DNA of 54,684 bases. Origin: Puniceicoccaceae bacterium. GTDB lineage: Bacteria; Verrucomicrobiota; Verrucomicrobiia; Opitutales; Coraliomargaritaceae. Positions 31,834-40,875 of this stretch are shown here, piece by piece (the stretch's first letter is position 1; each line of letters begins with the position of its first letter). The stretch lies in assembly GCA_017857255.1 (NCBI GenBank), contig JAFMDL010000006.1, positions 1-54,684 of the forward strand. The letters run 5' to 3'. Below the pieces are notes generated by a model, which saw only the letters and a list, made by a program, of their open reading frames with translations, did not search any database and had not been told where the DNA came from. The position numbers and the translations under genes were made by a program.

Positions 31834-32211
31834 TTAGCGTGTTGCACTGAGATCAAGAAAGGCTAAATCCATCGATGCTTCGTATGGCTGAGAAACTGCA
31901 TAAGCACGTCCGGAAGGCAGGTCGTTTTCACGCACCCACACCACCTGATTTTCGAGTGATGGCCGCAACGTGCCAGCAACCTTACCTTGCAACACTACAG
32001 GCTGGTGCATCGTGGCAATACGCTCGTCGAGATAACGTAGCTTGCGCACTGTTTCTGCTAATTGCGCTTCGACTTTCTGACTATGCTTCGCTGTACGGGA
32101 GATTTGCTGCTGCATCCAAACAATAGCGAAACCACTGACAACGGTGACTGCGATCATCGCGACAATAAATATATAAATGCGGCCGCGGGTCTTTTGGGAT
32201 ATTTGATTCAT
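31834..32211 (-). CDS. ftsL: FtsL-like bitopic division protein
   Basis: 125 residues: a short basic cytoplasmic tail, one membrane segment (IYIFIVAMIAVTVVSGFAIVW, positions 12-32), a short coiled-coil-like stretch (QQQISRTAKHSQKVEAQLAETVRKLRYL read in two parts) and a C-terminal extracytoplasmic tail. FtsL is too divergent to prove by sequence; the call relies on topology and its place between rsmH and ftsI. The tail of about 60 residues after the coil is longer than in E. coli FtsL. Confidence 0.7.
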   Translation of the reverse strand: MNQISQKTRGRIYIFIVAMIAVTVVSGFAIVWMQQQISRTAKHSQKVEAQLAETVRKLRYLDERIATMHQPVVLQGKVAGTLRPSLENQVVWVRENDLPSGRAYAVSQPYEASMDLAFLDLSATR

Positions 32212-32214
32212 GGG

Positions 32215-32232
32215 TAGTAGTAGTAGTAGTAG
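32215..32232. repeat. (TAG)6 microsatellite between rsmH and ftsL-like gene
   Basis: Six perfect TAG units lie 3 nt upstream of the ftsL-like start codon (minus strand: repeated CTA, then CCCATG). They replace any Shine-Dalgarno sequence, so unit-number changes would alter the leader between the two cistrons. Confidence 0.9.
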
Positions 32233-32234
32233 TA

Positions 32235-33200
32235 TTAATGGTTTGTTAGTTTACGAATGGCACGCATACGGGCACTGCGGCTTCGCGGATTAATTTTAAT
32301 TTCTTCATCGGAAGGCAGCATGGGACGCGTTGAAACCATCTTGGCCAACTCCACGCGCTCATCTTGTGTTCGATAGTCATTTGTATGCTCTGGGCGACCT
32401 GCCATCTTACGGCAGTAGCGCTTTACGATACGGTCTTCCAGTGAGTGAAAGCTAATTGCAGCAAGGACACCACCTGGAGCCAGTCGCTCAAATGCTGCCG
32501 GCAGCGCACGCTCAATTGCGTTGAGTTCGTCATTCACTTCAATACGGATGCCCTGAAAGGTACGTGTCGCAGGATTCACTGCCTTGCGACCACGTGGGGT
32601 CGGGCCAACCGCCTCAGTGACCAGCTCCGCCAGCGAATGTGTCCGCTGCAATCGCCCTGTCCCGCGTGCATCGATAATTGCCTGCACGACCCGGCGCCAG
32701 CGCTTCTCTTCGCCGTAGTTACGTACTGCACGAACAAGGCCTTCCTCATCTGCCGTTTCCAAAAAATCCGCGGCACTGATACCTGCTTGCGGATTCATCC
32801 GCATATCAACCGGTGCATCAAAACGGAAGGAGAAACCTCGTTCAGTCTCGTCTAATTGAAAGGAAGAGAGACCAAAATCAAAAAGAATCCCGTCAAAGTC
32901 GGTTTCATCCAACTCCCCAAGGTCTCCAAAATTCATTGAATAAAACCGAAAACGCTCACCAAATTCATCACTTACCTGCTTCGCACGTACTTGTGCATCA
33001 GGGTCTCGATCGGTCGCAACAAGCGTCACACCCTCGGCTGCTGAAAGCAGCGCGCGGGTGTGACCACCACCACCAAAAGTCCCATCCAGAAGCTTTGCAC
33101 CTACACGCGGGCTCAACAATTCCAACGTCTCACGAAATAAGACGGGAACGTGTCCCCCAAACGCAGCAGGGTTTAAAGCATCATCGGCGGAAGAGAACAT
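32235..33200 (-). CDS. rsmH: 16S rRNA (cytosine-1402-N4)-methyltransferase
   Basis: SAM-dependent methyltransferase (formerly mraW) acting on the decoding site of 16S rRNA. 321 residues: HVPVLFRETLELL, DGTFGGGGHTRALL (SAM loop), DFDGILFDFGLSSFQLD, GFSFRFDAPVDMRMNP, TFQGIRIEVNDEL and ISFHSLEDRIVKRY. It is the second gene of the dcw cluster. The leader upstream is an A/C-only low-complexity tract. Confidence 0.97.
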   Translation of the reverse strand: MFSSADDALNPAAFGGHVPVLFRETLELLSPRVGAKLLDGTFGGGGHTRALLSAAEGVTLVATDRDPDAQVRAKQVSDEFGERFRFYSMNFGDLGELDETDFDGILFDFGLSSFQLDETERGFSFRFDAPVDMRMNPQAGISAADFLETADEEGLVRAVRNYGEEKRWRRVVQAIIDARGTGRLQRTHSLAELVTEAVGPTPRGRKAVNPATRTFQGIRIEVNDELNAIERALPAAFERLAPGGVLAAISFHSLEDRIVKRYCRKMAGRPEHTNDYRTQDERVELAKMVSTRPMLPSDEEIKINPRSRSARMRAIRKLTNH

Positions 33201-33208
33201 TCAGGCAG

Positions 33209-33248
33209 TTTTGTAGTATTGTTTGTATTGTTTGTTTTGTTTGTTTGC
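33209..33248. repeat. degenerate (TTTG)n tract in the mraZ-rsmH spacer
   Basis: The plus strand is a run of TTTG/TTTTG units with a few interruptions; in the dcw mRNA it reads as AAAC-type repeats just upstream of the rsmH start (33200). The mRNA leader should be unstructured and has no SD. Confidence 0.8.
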
Positions 33249-33276
33249 GTTGCTCCGCACTATCGCGACGAAGCAT

Positions 33277-33294
33277 GACACTGCGTACAGTGTC
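33277..33294. repeat. short hairpin in the mraZ-rsmH spacer
   Basis: GACACTG-CGTA-CAGTGTC, a perfect 7-bp stem with a 4-nt loop. It has no U-tract on either strand, so it is not a standard terminator; it may affect mRNA processing or stability within the operon. Confidence 0.5.
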
Positions 33295-33444
33295 GGCGGT
33301 TTGAAATGGACTGCGCGGTGGAGTTGTGTATTGCCACTGCGTTCGACGTTCACTGCCAGGGTGTGTGATATAACCAGAACTCCGGAAGTTTTCGCGGGAA
33401 ATTGTTTCGAATATATTGTGCATGGCAGTTTCAGGTAGGACGGA

Positions 33445-33918
33445 TTAGAGACCAAAACGTTTAAAGACTTCTGCCCGTGCAGCTGGATCACTTGGGCCCT
33501 CAGCTTGACATGCGTCGTACAGCGCTTCGCTGTGAATACTGAAAGTAGACATCCGCCCAAGCAGCACCGCATTTTTGCCAATCTGAGAATGCTGGATCAA
33601 TTTCCCATTCAAACTCATACGCCCCTGCTTATCGCAGTTGAAGCTGTGCGCCATCGACATTAATTCTCCAAGCATGCGCTGACCCTCGACGTCTCCCATA
33701 CTGATCTGGGAAATACGCTCTTCTAGCTGAGCAATCATCTTTGGAGGATAGACTACTACATAAGCCGACGCACCATCTTCGACACTCGGTAAAGCAAGAA
33801 ACTGATTCTCTTCGCTACCCCCTTTAAGTCGCCACGCAGAAGGAATGGTTAGACGACCTTTGTCATCTAAACTATGGCGAAACTCGCCAACAAATATCCC
33901 TGTATTAAACAAACCCAT
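33445..33918 (-). CDS. mraZ: MraZ, transcriptional regulator of the dcw cluster
   Basis: AbrB-fold DNA-binding protein that controls its own operon. 157 residues contain two SpoVT/AbrB-type halves with the DxxGR motif: [16 protein letters not shown] (16-31) and [18 protein letters not shown]. It is the first gene of the dcw cluster, 244 bp before rsmH. A three-repeat operator lies just upstream at 33942-33968, consistent with autoregulation. Confidence 0.96.
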   Translation of the reverse strand: MGLFNTGIFVGEFRHSLDDKGRLTIPSAWRLKGGSEENQFLALPSVEDGASAYVVVYPPKMIAQLEERISQISMGDVEGQRMLGELMSMAHSFNCDKQGRMSLNGKLIQHSQIGKNAVLLGRMSTFSIHSEALYDACQAEGPSDPAARAEVFKRFGL

Positions 33919-33941
33919 ATACGCTTCAGTGAACCATTAAT

Positions 33942-33968
33942 TCCCACTTCGCCCCACTTTGCCCCACT
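33942..33968 (-). promoter_or_regulatory. MraZ operator: three TGGG repeats at 10-bp spacing
   Basis: Upstream of mraZ the minus strand shows AGTGGGGCAA, AGTGGGGCGA and AGTGGGAAT in tandem, an exact 10-bp period. Known MraZ operators are direct TGGGN repeats with 5-nt spacers, which is the same pattern. A TTGACG (33969-33974) just upstream could be a -35 box, but no matching -10 box is clear. Confidence 0.85.
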
Positions 33969-34390
33969 CGTCAAGTTTTTTTCGAGAATCTTTTCCCTGT
34001 GAACAAGTTGTTGATAAGCGATTTAAGTAACTTCGAACTAGGGATTTGAGTGACTTATTCACAGTCACAGAAATTAAACCAATACTCGCTATTGTCTCCT
34101 CCACATGGCCCCTTTTTGCAAAACTGACCAATCCAACTAGGGAATGCGTCAAAGTGTCACAAAAATGGCGTTACAGCTGACAGATCGTTTCAGCCGATCA
34201 GCCGCAAGCCCTGCGAACTAAGATTATCTCATAAGCTGTTAGGCATTAGTCTGCCCTGCCGTGGCATTCTATCATGGCATAAATCGCCACATATAGGTGC
34301 ATGCTGAGAAACAATCATACCGCAGCATAGATTCTGCCTCTGATTTCGATCCTGATGGCGCGATGCCTGCCCAAAAGCCTCGCAGGCAGA
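33969..34390. other. gene-free upstream region of dcw
   Basis: No convincing gene. It should hold the mraZ promoter and the 3' trailer of the M16 protease gene. An inverted repeat TGCCTGC/GCAGGCA (34364-34388) lies 3 bp past the protease stop on the minus strand and may be a terminator without a good U-tract. A 71-codon open frame here overlaps the MraZ operator and is probably chance. Confidence 0.6.
33998..34063. promoter_or_regulatory. DnaA-box-like pair upstream of dcw
   Basis: TTATTCACA at 34055-34063 (plus strand) matches the DnaA-box consensus TTWTNCACA. A one-mismatch box TTGTTCACA lies on the minus strand at 33998-34006. The two face each other about 50 bp apart in the region that should hold the dcw promoter. 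This could link division genes to replication, but two short matches can occur by chance. Confidence 0.3.
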
Positions 34391-36976
34391 TCAATCCTGT
34401 GGCTGTACTATCAAGCGCACTTGACGCTTCGCATCAAAAAACTCTGCGGCGAATTGCGCCAACACCAGGGCATCGACTTGGTCTAACTTGGCAGCATGCT
34501 CAACGTCATCGTCGAGCGTCAGGCCATAGGTCAAATTGATCGCAGCATGCATCGCCCGAGCGCCGAGCGTCTGCCGTCCCATTGGGCGGGCTGCTTTTAA
34601 GCGTGTACGACAACGCGCCAGTTCATCCTCGGTCACTTCACCCGCAACAACACGCGCCACTTCTTGATCGATTTCGGCAACCACATCTGCCGCTTGACTG
34701 GGATGCGTGCCTGCATAAAAAACAAACATTCCAGTATTTAGCCCAACAACACGGCTTGAACCCACATAGTATGCCATGCCCTTGTCCTCGCGCACACGTT
34801 CAAATAAACGACTCGACATTCCGCTAAACAGTTCGTTGAGCATTTCACCGACGACATATCGTTCATCTTGGATTCCCACATCGGGATAAGCCTGGAGCAC
34901 CACCGCCTGCTCACGATCCATCCGCTCAATTGCATCGACTGGCTCAACGGGGCCCAAATACGGCAAAGTTAGGTCAGGCTCAAAAGGCGCCGCGCTCAGA
35001 TCATTTTCCAATAAAGGCTTCAACCGTTGCTCCAAGTGCGCACGGTCGAAATCTCCGCTCACCGCAAGCACCACATTGGGCGCAGTGACCAGACGTTGAA
35101 ACTGCGCCTCAACATCAGCACATGTCAACTGCTCGAGATCGGCGACACGACCATCCGAAGCAATCGCGAAGGGGTGCTCGCCAAAAAAACGCTCACGCAA
35201 TTTACGGAACCCATAATCAAGAATCTCATCGTCCTCTTCTTTAAGATTCGCAATCTGCGCTTCTAATTCCGTGCGAAAGGTCGATTCATCAAAAACAGGA
35301 CAGGTCAATGCATCGCTCAGTAAATCAACGGCTATATCAAGATCAGCAGGTAGTACCTCAATCGCAAAGCTCAATGTATTATTGCCTCCAGTCGCCGAAA
35401 AGCTACCGCCAATGCTATCCACCATCGTCGAAATTTCAGAGGCACTCCGGTTCGCCGTGTCTTTCGTCAAAAGCTCCGCCAATAGCTCCGTCACTCCACG
35501 CTGATTCGACGGCTCATAGTGCGGTCCACCACGCATCACGCAACGGATGTGCACCTTTGGAAGCCGCTTATCTTGTTGTAACAGCAATCGCGCGCCCGCG
35601 CTAAAATCGACCACTTCGAAGGGATCCAGTGTCAGTACTTCCGCTAAATTTTCGGAGCGATCAATATCAGCCTCTGGCTTAGGTCCCAAAGTAACTGCAG
35701 ACATCCCCTCCTCCACCAAGTAACGACTGGCAACAACCTGTAAATCCTCAGGCTTAATCGATTGCAAACGCTTCAAATAACGTCGCCCGTAGTGAATATC
35801 GCCGATGACCACTTCACCTATGCCGAGACGAGATGCCTGCCCACTCATAGTCTTGCGACCATTAATTTCGCCACTAAGCGCCTGCCTACGAGCCTTCTCC
35901 ACCACCGACTCACTGAAGCCTACTGCAATCACTTTAGCGATCAGGTCGTGAATCGCAGCTTCAACTTCGCCCTGACGATCTGGATCACAGACGAACGAAA
36001 TCCAGAACAAACCACGCCCGCCAGGGTTCCAGTTACGACAGTCAATGTAATGAACCAACTTCTGTTGATTTCGTAGGCTTTCCCAAAGCAAAGAACTTTC
36101 GCCCCCGCCTAAAGCATGCGCCAGCGCATCCAAGCATGGCGAATCTGGATGGCTTAAATGCGGCACTTTAAAGCCTAAGCCACCACGGGAAATATTATAT
36201 TCTCCGCAAAGGTCTTCGCGACGAGCCGTAAGCTGAACAGGCTCTTCTTCGATTTGCACTGGCGAAAGACGTCCACGCTCTACTTGCCCAAATGTGCCCT
36301 GCACCGCACGCATACAATCTTCAGGAGACACCGCGCCAACAACCGATACTACGATATTATTTGGCACGTATCGAGATTGATAATACGCGTACAAATCATC
36401 GCGCGTAACCTGCTCATACAGTGAACGGTGGCCGATCACAGGCTCTCGATAAGGGTGACTTTGGAAGGCCGTACGAAAAAGTGCCTGACTCAACTGACGA
36501 TCGGGATCATCCAAGCCCATATCAATCTCACGCAAAATGACATCACGCTCGCGCTCAACCTCTTCGGCTGGCAGTGTCGAATGCAGCACGATATCCGAAA
36601 GCACATCGACGATCTGCGCGAATGCACTTGATGGCGCATCAATGTAATACACCGTGCGGTCAAAGGTTGTATACGCATTGATACTGCCACCCATAGCGTG
36701 AACTTCGCGGCTAATACTTTTACCGTCTCTCCGCTGTGTACCCTTAAACAAAAGATGCTCCAAGTAATGCGAAAGGCCGGATCCCATTAAAGCATCTTCA
36801 TGAATGCTACCGGTTTTTACCCAAACTTGTACCGACACCACCTCACTCGAGAAATCTGGCCGATGCACGAGCGTGAGCCCATTACTCAAAATATCGCGTT
36901 TAATCGGTGCCTTAAATAGGCGCTCAATAATATCATGTGAAGCGGCGGCAGAAAAATGACTGGTGGGTTGATCCAT
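34391..36976 (-). CDS. M16-family zinc metalloprotease, two-domain (861 aa)
   Basis: Pitrilysin/processing-peptidase-like. The first half carries the inverted zinc motif HYLEH (SHYLEHLLFKGT) and the downstream acidic residues (EVERERDVILREIDMG). The second half repeats the fold without the zinc motif (from about residue 440; GVTELLAELLTKDTANRS), as usual for fused M16 proteins. There is no signal peptide at the chosen start, so the protein may be cytoplasmic or exported by another route. It is divergently placed upstream of dcw on the same strand, with about 420 bp between. The substrate cannot be inferred. Confidence 0.93.
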   Translation of the reverse strand: MDQPTSHFSAAASHDIIERLFKAPIKRDILSNGLTLVHRPDFSSEVVSVQVWVKTGSIHEDALMGSGLSHYLEHLLFKGTQRRDGKSISREVHAMGGSINAYTTFDRTVYYIDAPSSAFAQIVDVLSDIVLHSTLPAEEVERERDVILREIDMGLDDPDRQLSQALFRTAFQSHPYREPVIGHRSLYEQVTRDDLYAYYQSRYVPNNIVVSVVGAVSPEDCMRAVQGTFGQVERGRLSPVQIEEEPVQLTARREDLCGEYNISRGGLGFKVPHLSHPDSPCLDALAHALGGGESSLLWESLRNQQKLVHYIDCRNWNPGGRGLFWISFVCDPDRQGEVEAAIHDLIAKVIAVGFSESVVEKARRQALSGEINGRKTMSGQASRLGIGEVVIGDIHYGRRYLKRLQSIKPEDLQVVASRYLVEEGMSAVTLGPKPEADIDRSENLAEVLTLDPFEVVDFSAGARLLLQQDKRLPKVHIRCVMRGGPHYEPSNQRGVTELLAELLTKDTANRSASEISTMVDSIGGSFSATGGNNTLSFAIEVLPADLDIAVDLLSDALTCPVFDESTFRTELEAQIANLKEEDDEILDYGFRKLRERFFGEHPFAIASDGRVADLEQLTCADVEAQFQRLVTAPNVVLAVSGDFDRAHLEQRLKPLLENDLSAAPFEPDLTLPYLGPVEPVDAIERMDREQAVVLQAYPDVGIQDERYVVGEMLNELFSGMSSRLFERVREDKGMAYYVGSSRVVGLNTGMFVFYAGTHPSQAADVVAEIDQEVARVVAGEVTEDELARCRTRLKAARPMGRQTLGARAMHAAINLTYGLTLDDDVEHAAKLDQVDALVLAQFAAEFFDAKRQVRLIVQPQD

Positions 36977-37422
36977 GTAATACTATGTTAATTCAGAGTT
37001 CGCCTCTGGTAATAGATATAAAATTAAAAATATATCTTAGTTAAAACTAGATCATTCATACAACCCTCATATCAGCATCTTTAATAATATAGGTACCAAG
37101 TAATCAAAAGATAGCACGGACCCAAGAGCATGTTGAAATTCTATAAGGCGTTGTTTGACTCTATTATCCTTGCTAATGAATCCGTAGAATATGCTGCCGC
37201 CACCCATCTAAGTAGTCAAAAAGAAGCTGAGTCTTGTCGACGTATTGAATGTTGAAAAAAAGCTGTGGAGGCCAAATGGTTTTCAGTACTGACTAATCTG
37301 GAACGTACATCCTCACAGGAGCTAAACTCCAGTTAGCAAAGTGAAAGATTAACGCTCAAAAATACCAATTAATCAGCTCTTCTTTTCAAACTGAACACAC
37401 TCTAAAATCCCTATAAACGATC
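36977..37422. other. AT-rich intergenic stretch
   Basis: Contains only the short interrupted ORF described separately at 37130-37336. Otherwise AT-rich, with no RNA fold, repeat or intact gene that I can support. Confidence 0.6.
37130..37336 (+). pseudogene. possible decayed small gene with an in-frame TGA
   Basis: An ATG opens a 41-codon frame (begins MLKFYKALFDSIILANESVE) ending in TGA at 37253-37255. The same frame continues with protein-like sequence (KKAVEAKWFSVLTNLERTSS) for 26 codons to TAG. Amphipathic, helix-like composition runs through both parts, which suggests one former ORF of about 68 codons broken by a nonsense change. No family is recognised, no SEC element was looked for in detail, and short ORFs like this can be chance. 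Confidence 0.3.
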
Positions 37423-37848
37423 CTATGATAAGCGCGGACGTTTGATTGAGGGTTTAATGGATGGGCAGTAAGGCAGATCAAATGCGCTTTTAAAATTATA
37501 CCCCCCATTGAAATCTTCTGGACTGTCTTCATCTGTCTTGCCTAGCACTCTGCAAGCAACCAAATTAAAGACGATATTGCCAAAATCACGGCAATTTGTA
37601 ACTCCCCAGTGTTCTAATACCGAGCGCGCCATTGGCCCATATTGCTCGATCGCATAAAGGCGTATTCCCTCTAATAACTGCTGACCACTGAGATGATTCG
37701 ACTGATCAAGCGCTCCCTTTTTGCCCATTTCTTTGAGACTATAATCCAGCGCCTGACGCAAAAAATAGTAGGCTCCTCGCGCATAGCGAGGGTCGTCCTT
37801 GCGAATCGCACGGATAACTTCGTTAAAATCTCTACTTGGATCATTCAC
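37423..37848 (-). CDS. Minf_1886 family protein (141 aa)
   Basis: A soluble protein matching the Minf_1886 family, which is found in Verrucomicrobia and relatives: FNEVIRAIRKDDPRYARGAYYFLRQALDY, HLSGQQLLEGIRLYAIEQYGPMA, VLEHWGVTNCRDFGNIVFNLV. Family function unknown. The C-terminal tail is basic (KPSIKRPRLS). It stands alone between the AT-rich stretch and the exosortase gene. Its presence is one of the main taxonomic clues in the window. Confidence 0.9.
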   Translation of the reverse strand: MNDPSRDFNEVIRAIRKDDPRYARGAYYFLRQALDYSLKEMGKKGALDQSNHLSGQQLLEGIRLYAIEQYGPMARSVLEHWGVTNCRDFGNIVFNLVACRVLGKTDEDSPEDFNGGYNFKSAFDLPYCPSIKPSIKRPRLS

Positions 37849-37992
37849 TCTTGTTCATAGAAATTGTAATCGAAGTAACGTCAACCATCTGTGCAAGCAA
37901 TCTGTGATAACAATCAGATCCGCGCCAACCAGAATTAGTCAATCACCTTGTACCAAACCTCACAGCTAATACTGGACCGTTGTGTCGAATTG

Positions 37993-39039
37993 TTACGCAA
38001 CCTCTTTGGATAGATCATCCGGCAGCTCATCAAAATCCTTCACCTTGTAGTTGAAAATAGGTAAAAGTAGGATCAATCCAGCGCAGGTCACTATAAGAAT
38101 GGCCATACCGGTAATGTCATGTACCGTACCGATATCGCCAAGAATAGGTAGGACCACTTGCTCATCAATTGCTTGCGAACCATTATAATACGCCCATAGC
38201 GTCAAAAACAGACTACGCAGCATGTTCGTTAGCACCGCGAAGCCCATTGCGGCCCCAACCAATAAGGCTTTTTTCCAAAAACGATTCAGGAAAACTGCCG
38301 CGAGAAAGGAGCCTGCAAACAAGCAGGCCGTCAATGAACGAATACCCGAACAGGCCTCTTCAACACCCACTTGACCCTCTGGAAGGATCAAAACATTGCC
38401 CTCTCGCTCAAGTTCATAACCCAAGATATCAAACAAATTAAACACGACAATGGTGACCTTGGTCAGTAGAAAGACTCGAACTTTGGTCTCCACCACCGAT
38501 ACCATCGGCGCGGAAAGCAACCAAATCAGAGCAGGGAAGAGAAACAGCCCAGTCAGCAAAAGGCGATTTTTTAGAGGCATTGGTTGCCCATCCACGCGCT
38601 CTTTCGTCATGATAAAGACGAGGCTCAGTAACAATCCGCCCAAGCCAGCTGCAATCGCCAACGACGCCGGATTCTGTGGCCCAGTGACCGAGCGCAGTAA
38701 GGCACCAACACCAAACAGACCCAAACCACACATAAAAACCGCATAAGCAGACCACTCAAACAGTTGAGTCAGCCCTGACGCCTCATCAGCCGCAGGTGCT
38801 GGCGACTTTCCAGGCGCAACCCCATCGACTAAATAACTCTGAATAACGGACCACCGATCATGGAGTACATAGGCTACAAACAGAGGCACTAAATAGCCAA
38901 AACTGTAGTCCTCACGCTCACCCCACCAATAAATTTGATCCCATACTGTATAAAATATAAGGCCAAGCAACAAACTGAGGGCCACCAGTTGATCTTTAGC
39001 TAAATTCTTTAATCGGAAAGTTTGGGCAGGTTGGCTCAC
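37993..39039 (-). CDS. exosortase (membrane transpeptidase for CTERM sorting)
   Basis: Integral membrane cysteine protease/transpeptidase that processes C-terminal sorting tags such as PEP-CTERM. 348 residues with about eight membrane segments. The predicted catalytic triad is C230 (VEEACSGIRSL), R275 (TNMLRSLFL) and H307 (GTVHDITG). There is no fused EpsI-type C-terminal domain. A Pro/Ala-rich loop (75-90) interrupts the N-terminal part. No tagged substrate or exopolysaccharide gene is visible within the window, so the partner genes must lie elsewhere. Confidence 0.92.
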   Translation of the reverse strand: MSQPAQTFRLKNLAKDQLVALSLLLGLIFYTVWDQIYWWGEREDYSFGYLVPLFVAYVLHDRWSVIQSYLVDGVAPGKSPAPAADEASGLTQLFEWSAYAVFMCGLGLFGVGALLRSVTGPQNPASLAIAAGLGGLLLSLVFIMTKERVDGQPMPLKNRLLLTGLFLFPALIWLLSAPMVSVVETKVRVFLLTKVTIVVFNLFDILGYELEREGNVLILPEGQVGVEEACSGIRSLTACLFAGSFLAAVFLNRFWKKALLVGAAMGFAVLTNMLRSLFLTLWAYYNGSQAIDEQVVLPILGDIGTVHDITGMAILIVTCAGLILLLPIFNYKVKDFDELPDDLSKEVA

Positions 39040-39219
39040 AGTTCTAATGGGTAAATCGGGAATAACTCTGGAGAAGACTCATGCATGGTAAAAACTCGCC
39101 TCAAAAGCAACTCCGAAAAGCTAGTATTAAGGAGCCTTCAGCGGTAAAACCTCACTAAAACTCGGCTCAATAAATAATCGACGCACCGTATTTACACCCT
39201 ATCGTTTGAGGTTAATTTT

Positions 39220-39762
39220 ATGGTTGATACAGCGTCCGATAGTTCCTCTCCGCAACTTCCCACAGGCATGGAGCGCCTGCACGCGTATTGGCGTATGCCC
39301 TATATCCTTGCTCCGAAGAGCTCTGACGAGGGCGGCAACCCTTTTACAAAAATCCACCAAAGCGGTGACGATCAGAGCGAATATATTCTTTATCGCGGCC
39401 AGTGGAACTACATCGTAATGAATCGCTACCCATACAATGCGGGTCACTTGCTCGTGATACCCTTTCGCGAAGTGAGCGATCTCGACGGATTGACCACCGA
39501 GGAACGTCACGAGTTGATGGATCTAATCGTCAAGGCTCAACAAATCCTCACCCGTGCCCTCCACCCGCATGGTTTTAACACTGGCTTCAATTTTGGCAAG
39601 GCCGGCGGCGCTGGAATCCCCTGTCACTTACATTGCCACGTAGTTCCTCGCTGGGAAGGCGATACCAATTTCATGCCAGTCATCGGCAACACGCGGGTGC
39701 TACCAGACTCGATGGATGCCATGTGGCAACGCCTCCGCGCTTGTGTCGAAGACGACAGCTAA
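39220..39762 (+). CDS. HIT family nucleotide hydrolase/transferase
   Basis: A histidine-triad protein of 180 residues. The triad is H136-L-H138-C-H140 (CHLHCHVVPRW). The fold's middle strand ILYRGQWNYIVMNRYPYNAGHLLVIP is also typical of the FHIT/Ap4A-type branch, as is the N-terminal YWRMPYIL. It probably cleaves dinucleoside polyphosphates or AMP conjugates. It is followed 74 bp later by phoH on the same strand and is divergent from the exosortase gene. Confidence 0.9.
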   Translation: MVDTASDSSSPQLPTGMERLHAYWRMPYILAPKSSDEGGNPFTKIHQSGDDQSEYILYRGQWNYIVMNRYPYNAGHLLVIPFREVSDLDGLTTEERHELMDLIVKAQQILTRALHPHGFNTGFNFGKAGGAGIPCHLHCHVVPRWEGDTNFMPVIGNTRVLPDSMDAMWQRLRACVEDDS

Positions 39763-39836
39763 GCCTTAGATTATTCCTGATGCATCGTCATGCGTCTCTG
39801 CATGCAAGACGTGACTAACCACTTACTTTATTTATC

Positions 39837-40787
39837 GTGCCGAACGAAACCATACATTTTCCTAGCTCACGCTTACTCAGCCAACTCTACGCAAATGATA
39901 CGCGTAACCTAATCGAAGCCGAGCGCATGCTTGATGTCACACTCGCCAGTCGCGACGACTGGGTCAGCGTCGAAGGTCCCAAAGAGAATATTACCAAGGT
40001 ACAAGATCTCTTTAAATTCCTCGATGCCGCACACCAGCAAGGCATCCGAATCCGCACCTCAGACTTTCATTATACCCTGCGCTGTATCGCAGAAGGCAAG
40101 GCCGACGAACTACGCGAAGTCTACAACAACCCACTCGTGCTGAAGCTGAATCGAGTCAGCATCATCCCCAAAACACTTAACCAGAAGCGCTACCTGCAGT
40201 GCATCGACCGCAACACCGTAACTTTTGGGATTGGCCCTGCTGGCACAGGTAAAACCTACCTCGCAATGGCGATGGCACTCAAAGAATTACTCGCGGGTAA
40301 TATTGAGCGCATTATTCTCACCCGCCCGGCAGTCGAAGCAGGCGAAGCGCTCGGTTTTCTGCCAGGTGAGCTGCAGGAGAAAATTCTGCCCTACCTGACC
40401 CCGCTGTACGACGCGATGAACGATATGATGGGCAAAGAACAAATCTTGAAGCTCGTCGAGCGTGGCATCATCGAAATCGCCCCGCTCGCCTACATGCGTG
40501 GCCGCACACTTGCCAATGCTTTCGTCGTGCTGGATGAAGCGCAGAATACAACCCACGAGCAGATGATGATGTTTCTGACACGCCTCGGCGACGGCAGCCG
40601 CATGGTAATTACTGGCGATATCACCCAAATCGATCTACCGCGCGCAAAACAATCTGGGCTCAAAGAAGCCGTACGCCTGCTCAAAGGCATCGACGGGCTG
40701 CAGCTTTTCCACTTTGACGGGCAGGATGTGGTACGCCACCCTCTCGTGCAAAATATAATCAACGCCTATGCTCGCGGCGCTGAATAA
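39837..40787 (+). CDS. phoH: PhoH-like ATPase (YbeZ)
   Basis: A P-loop ATPase of 316 residues, beginning at a GTG codon. Walker A is G133-PAGTGKT140, Walker B is FVVLDEAQNTT, and the surrounding ILTRPAVEAGEALGFLPG, EQMMMFLTRLG and MVITGDITQIDLPR are PhoH signatures. An N-terminal KH-like region precedes the P-loop. It is the first gene of phoH-pgpH-ybeY, an order also known from Firmicutes (phoH-yqfF-yqfG); YbeZ and YbeY act together in RNA/ribosome maturation. Confidence 0.95.
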   Translation: MPNETIHFPSSRLLSQLYANDTRNLIEAERMLDVTLASRDDWVSVEGPKENITKVQDLFKFLDAAHQQGIRIRTSDFHYTLRCIAEGKADELREVYNNPLVLKLNRVSIIPKTLNQKRYLQCIDRNTVTFGIGPAGTGKTYLAMAMALKELLAGNIERIILTRPAVEAGEALGFLPGELQEKILPYLTPLYDAMNDMMGKEQILKLVERGIIEIAPLAYMRGRTLANAFVVLDEAQNTTHEQMMMFLTRLGDGSRMVITGDITQIDLPRAKQSGLKEAVRLLKGIDGLQLFHFDGQDVVRHPLVQNIINAYARGAE

Positions 40788-40875
40788 CTACCGATTGTAA
40801 CCAAGTTCTATTCTAGCACTCAGCCGAAACTACGCTCCTATTGTTGACTCATCGGAACACTAACTCCCTAAGAAT

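Noticed and set aside
33969..33974. TTGACG as the dcw -35 box
   Set aside because: No -10 element at suitable spacing; noted only as a possibility.
33937..34152. 71-codon ORF upstream of mraZ
   Set aside because: It overlaps the MraZ operator and has no recognisable similarity.
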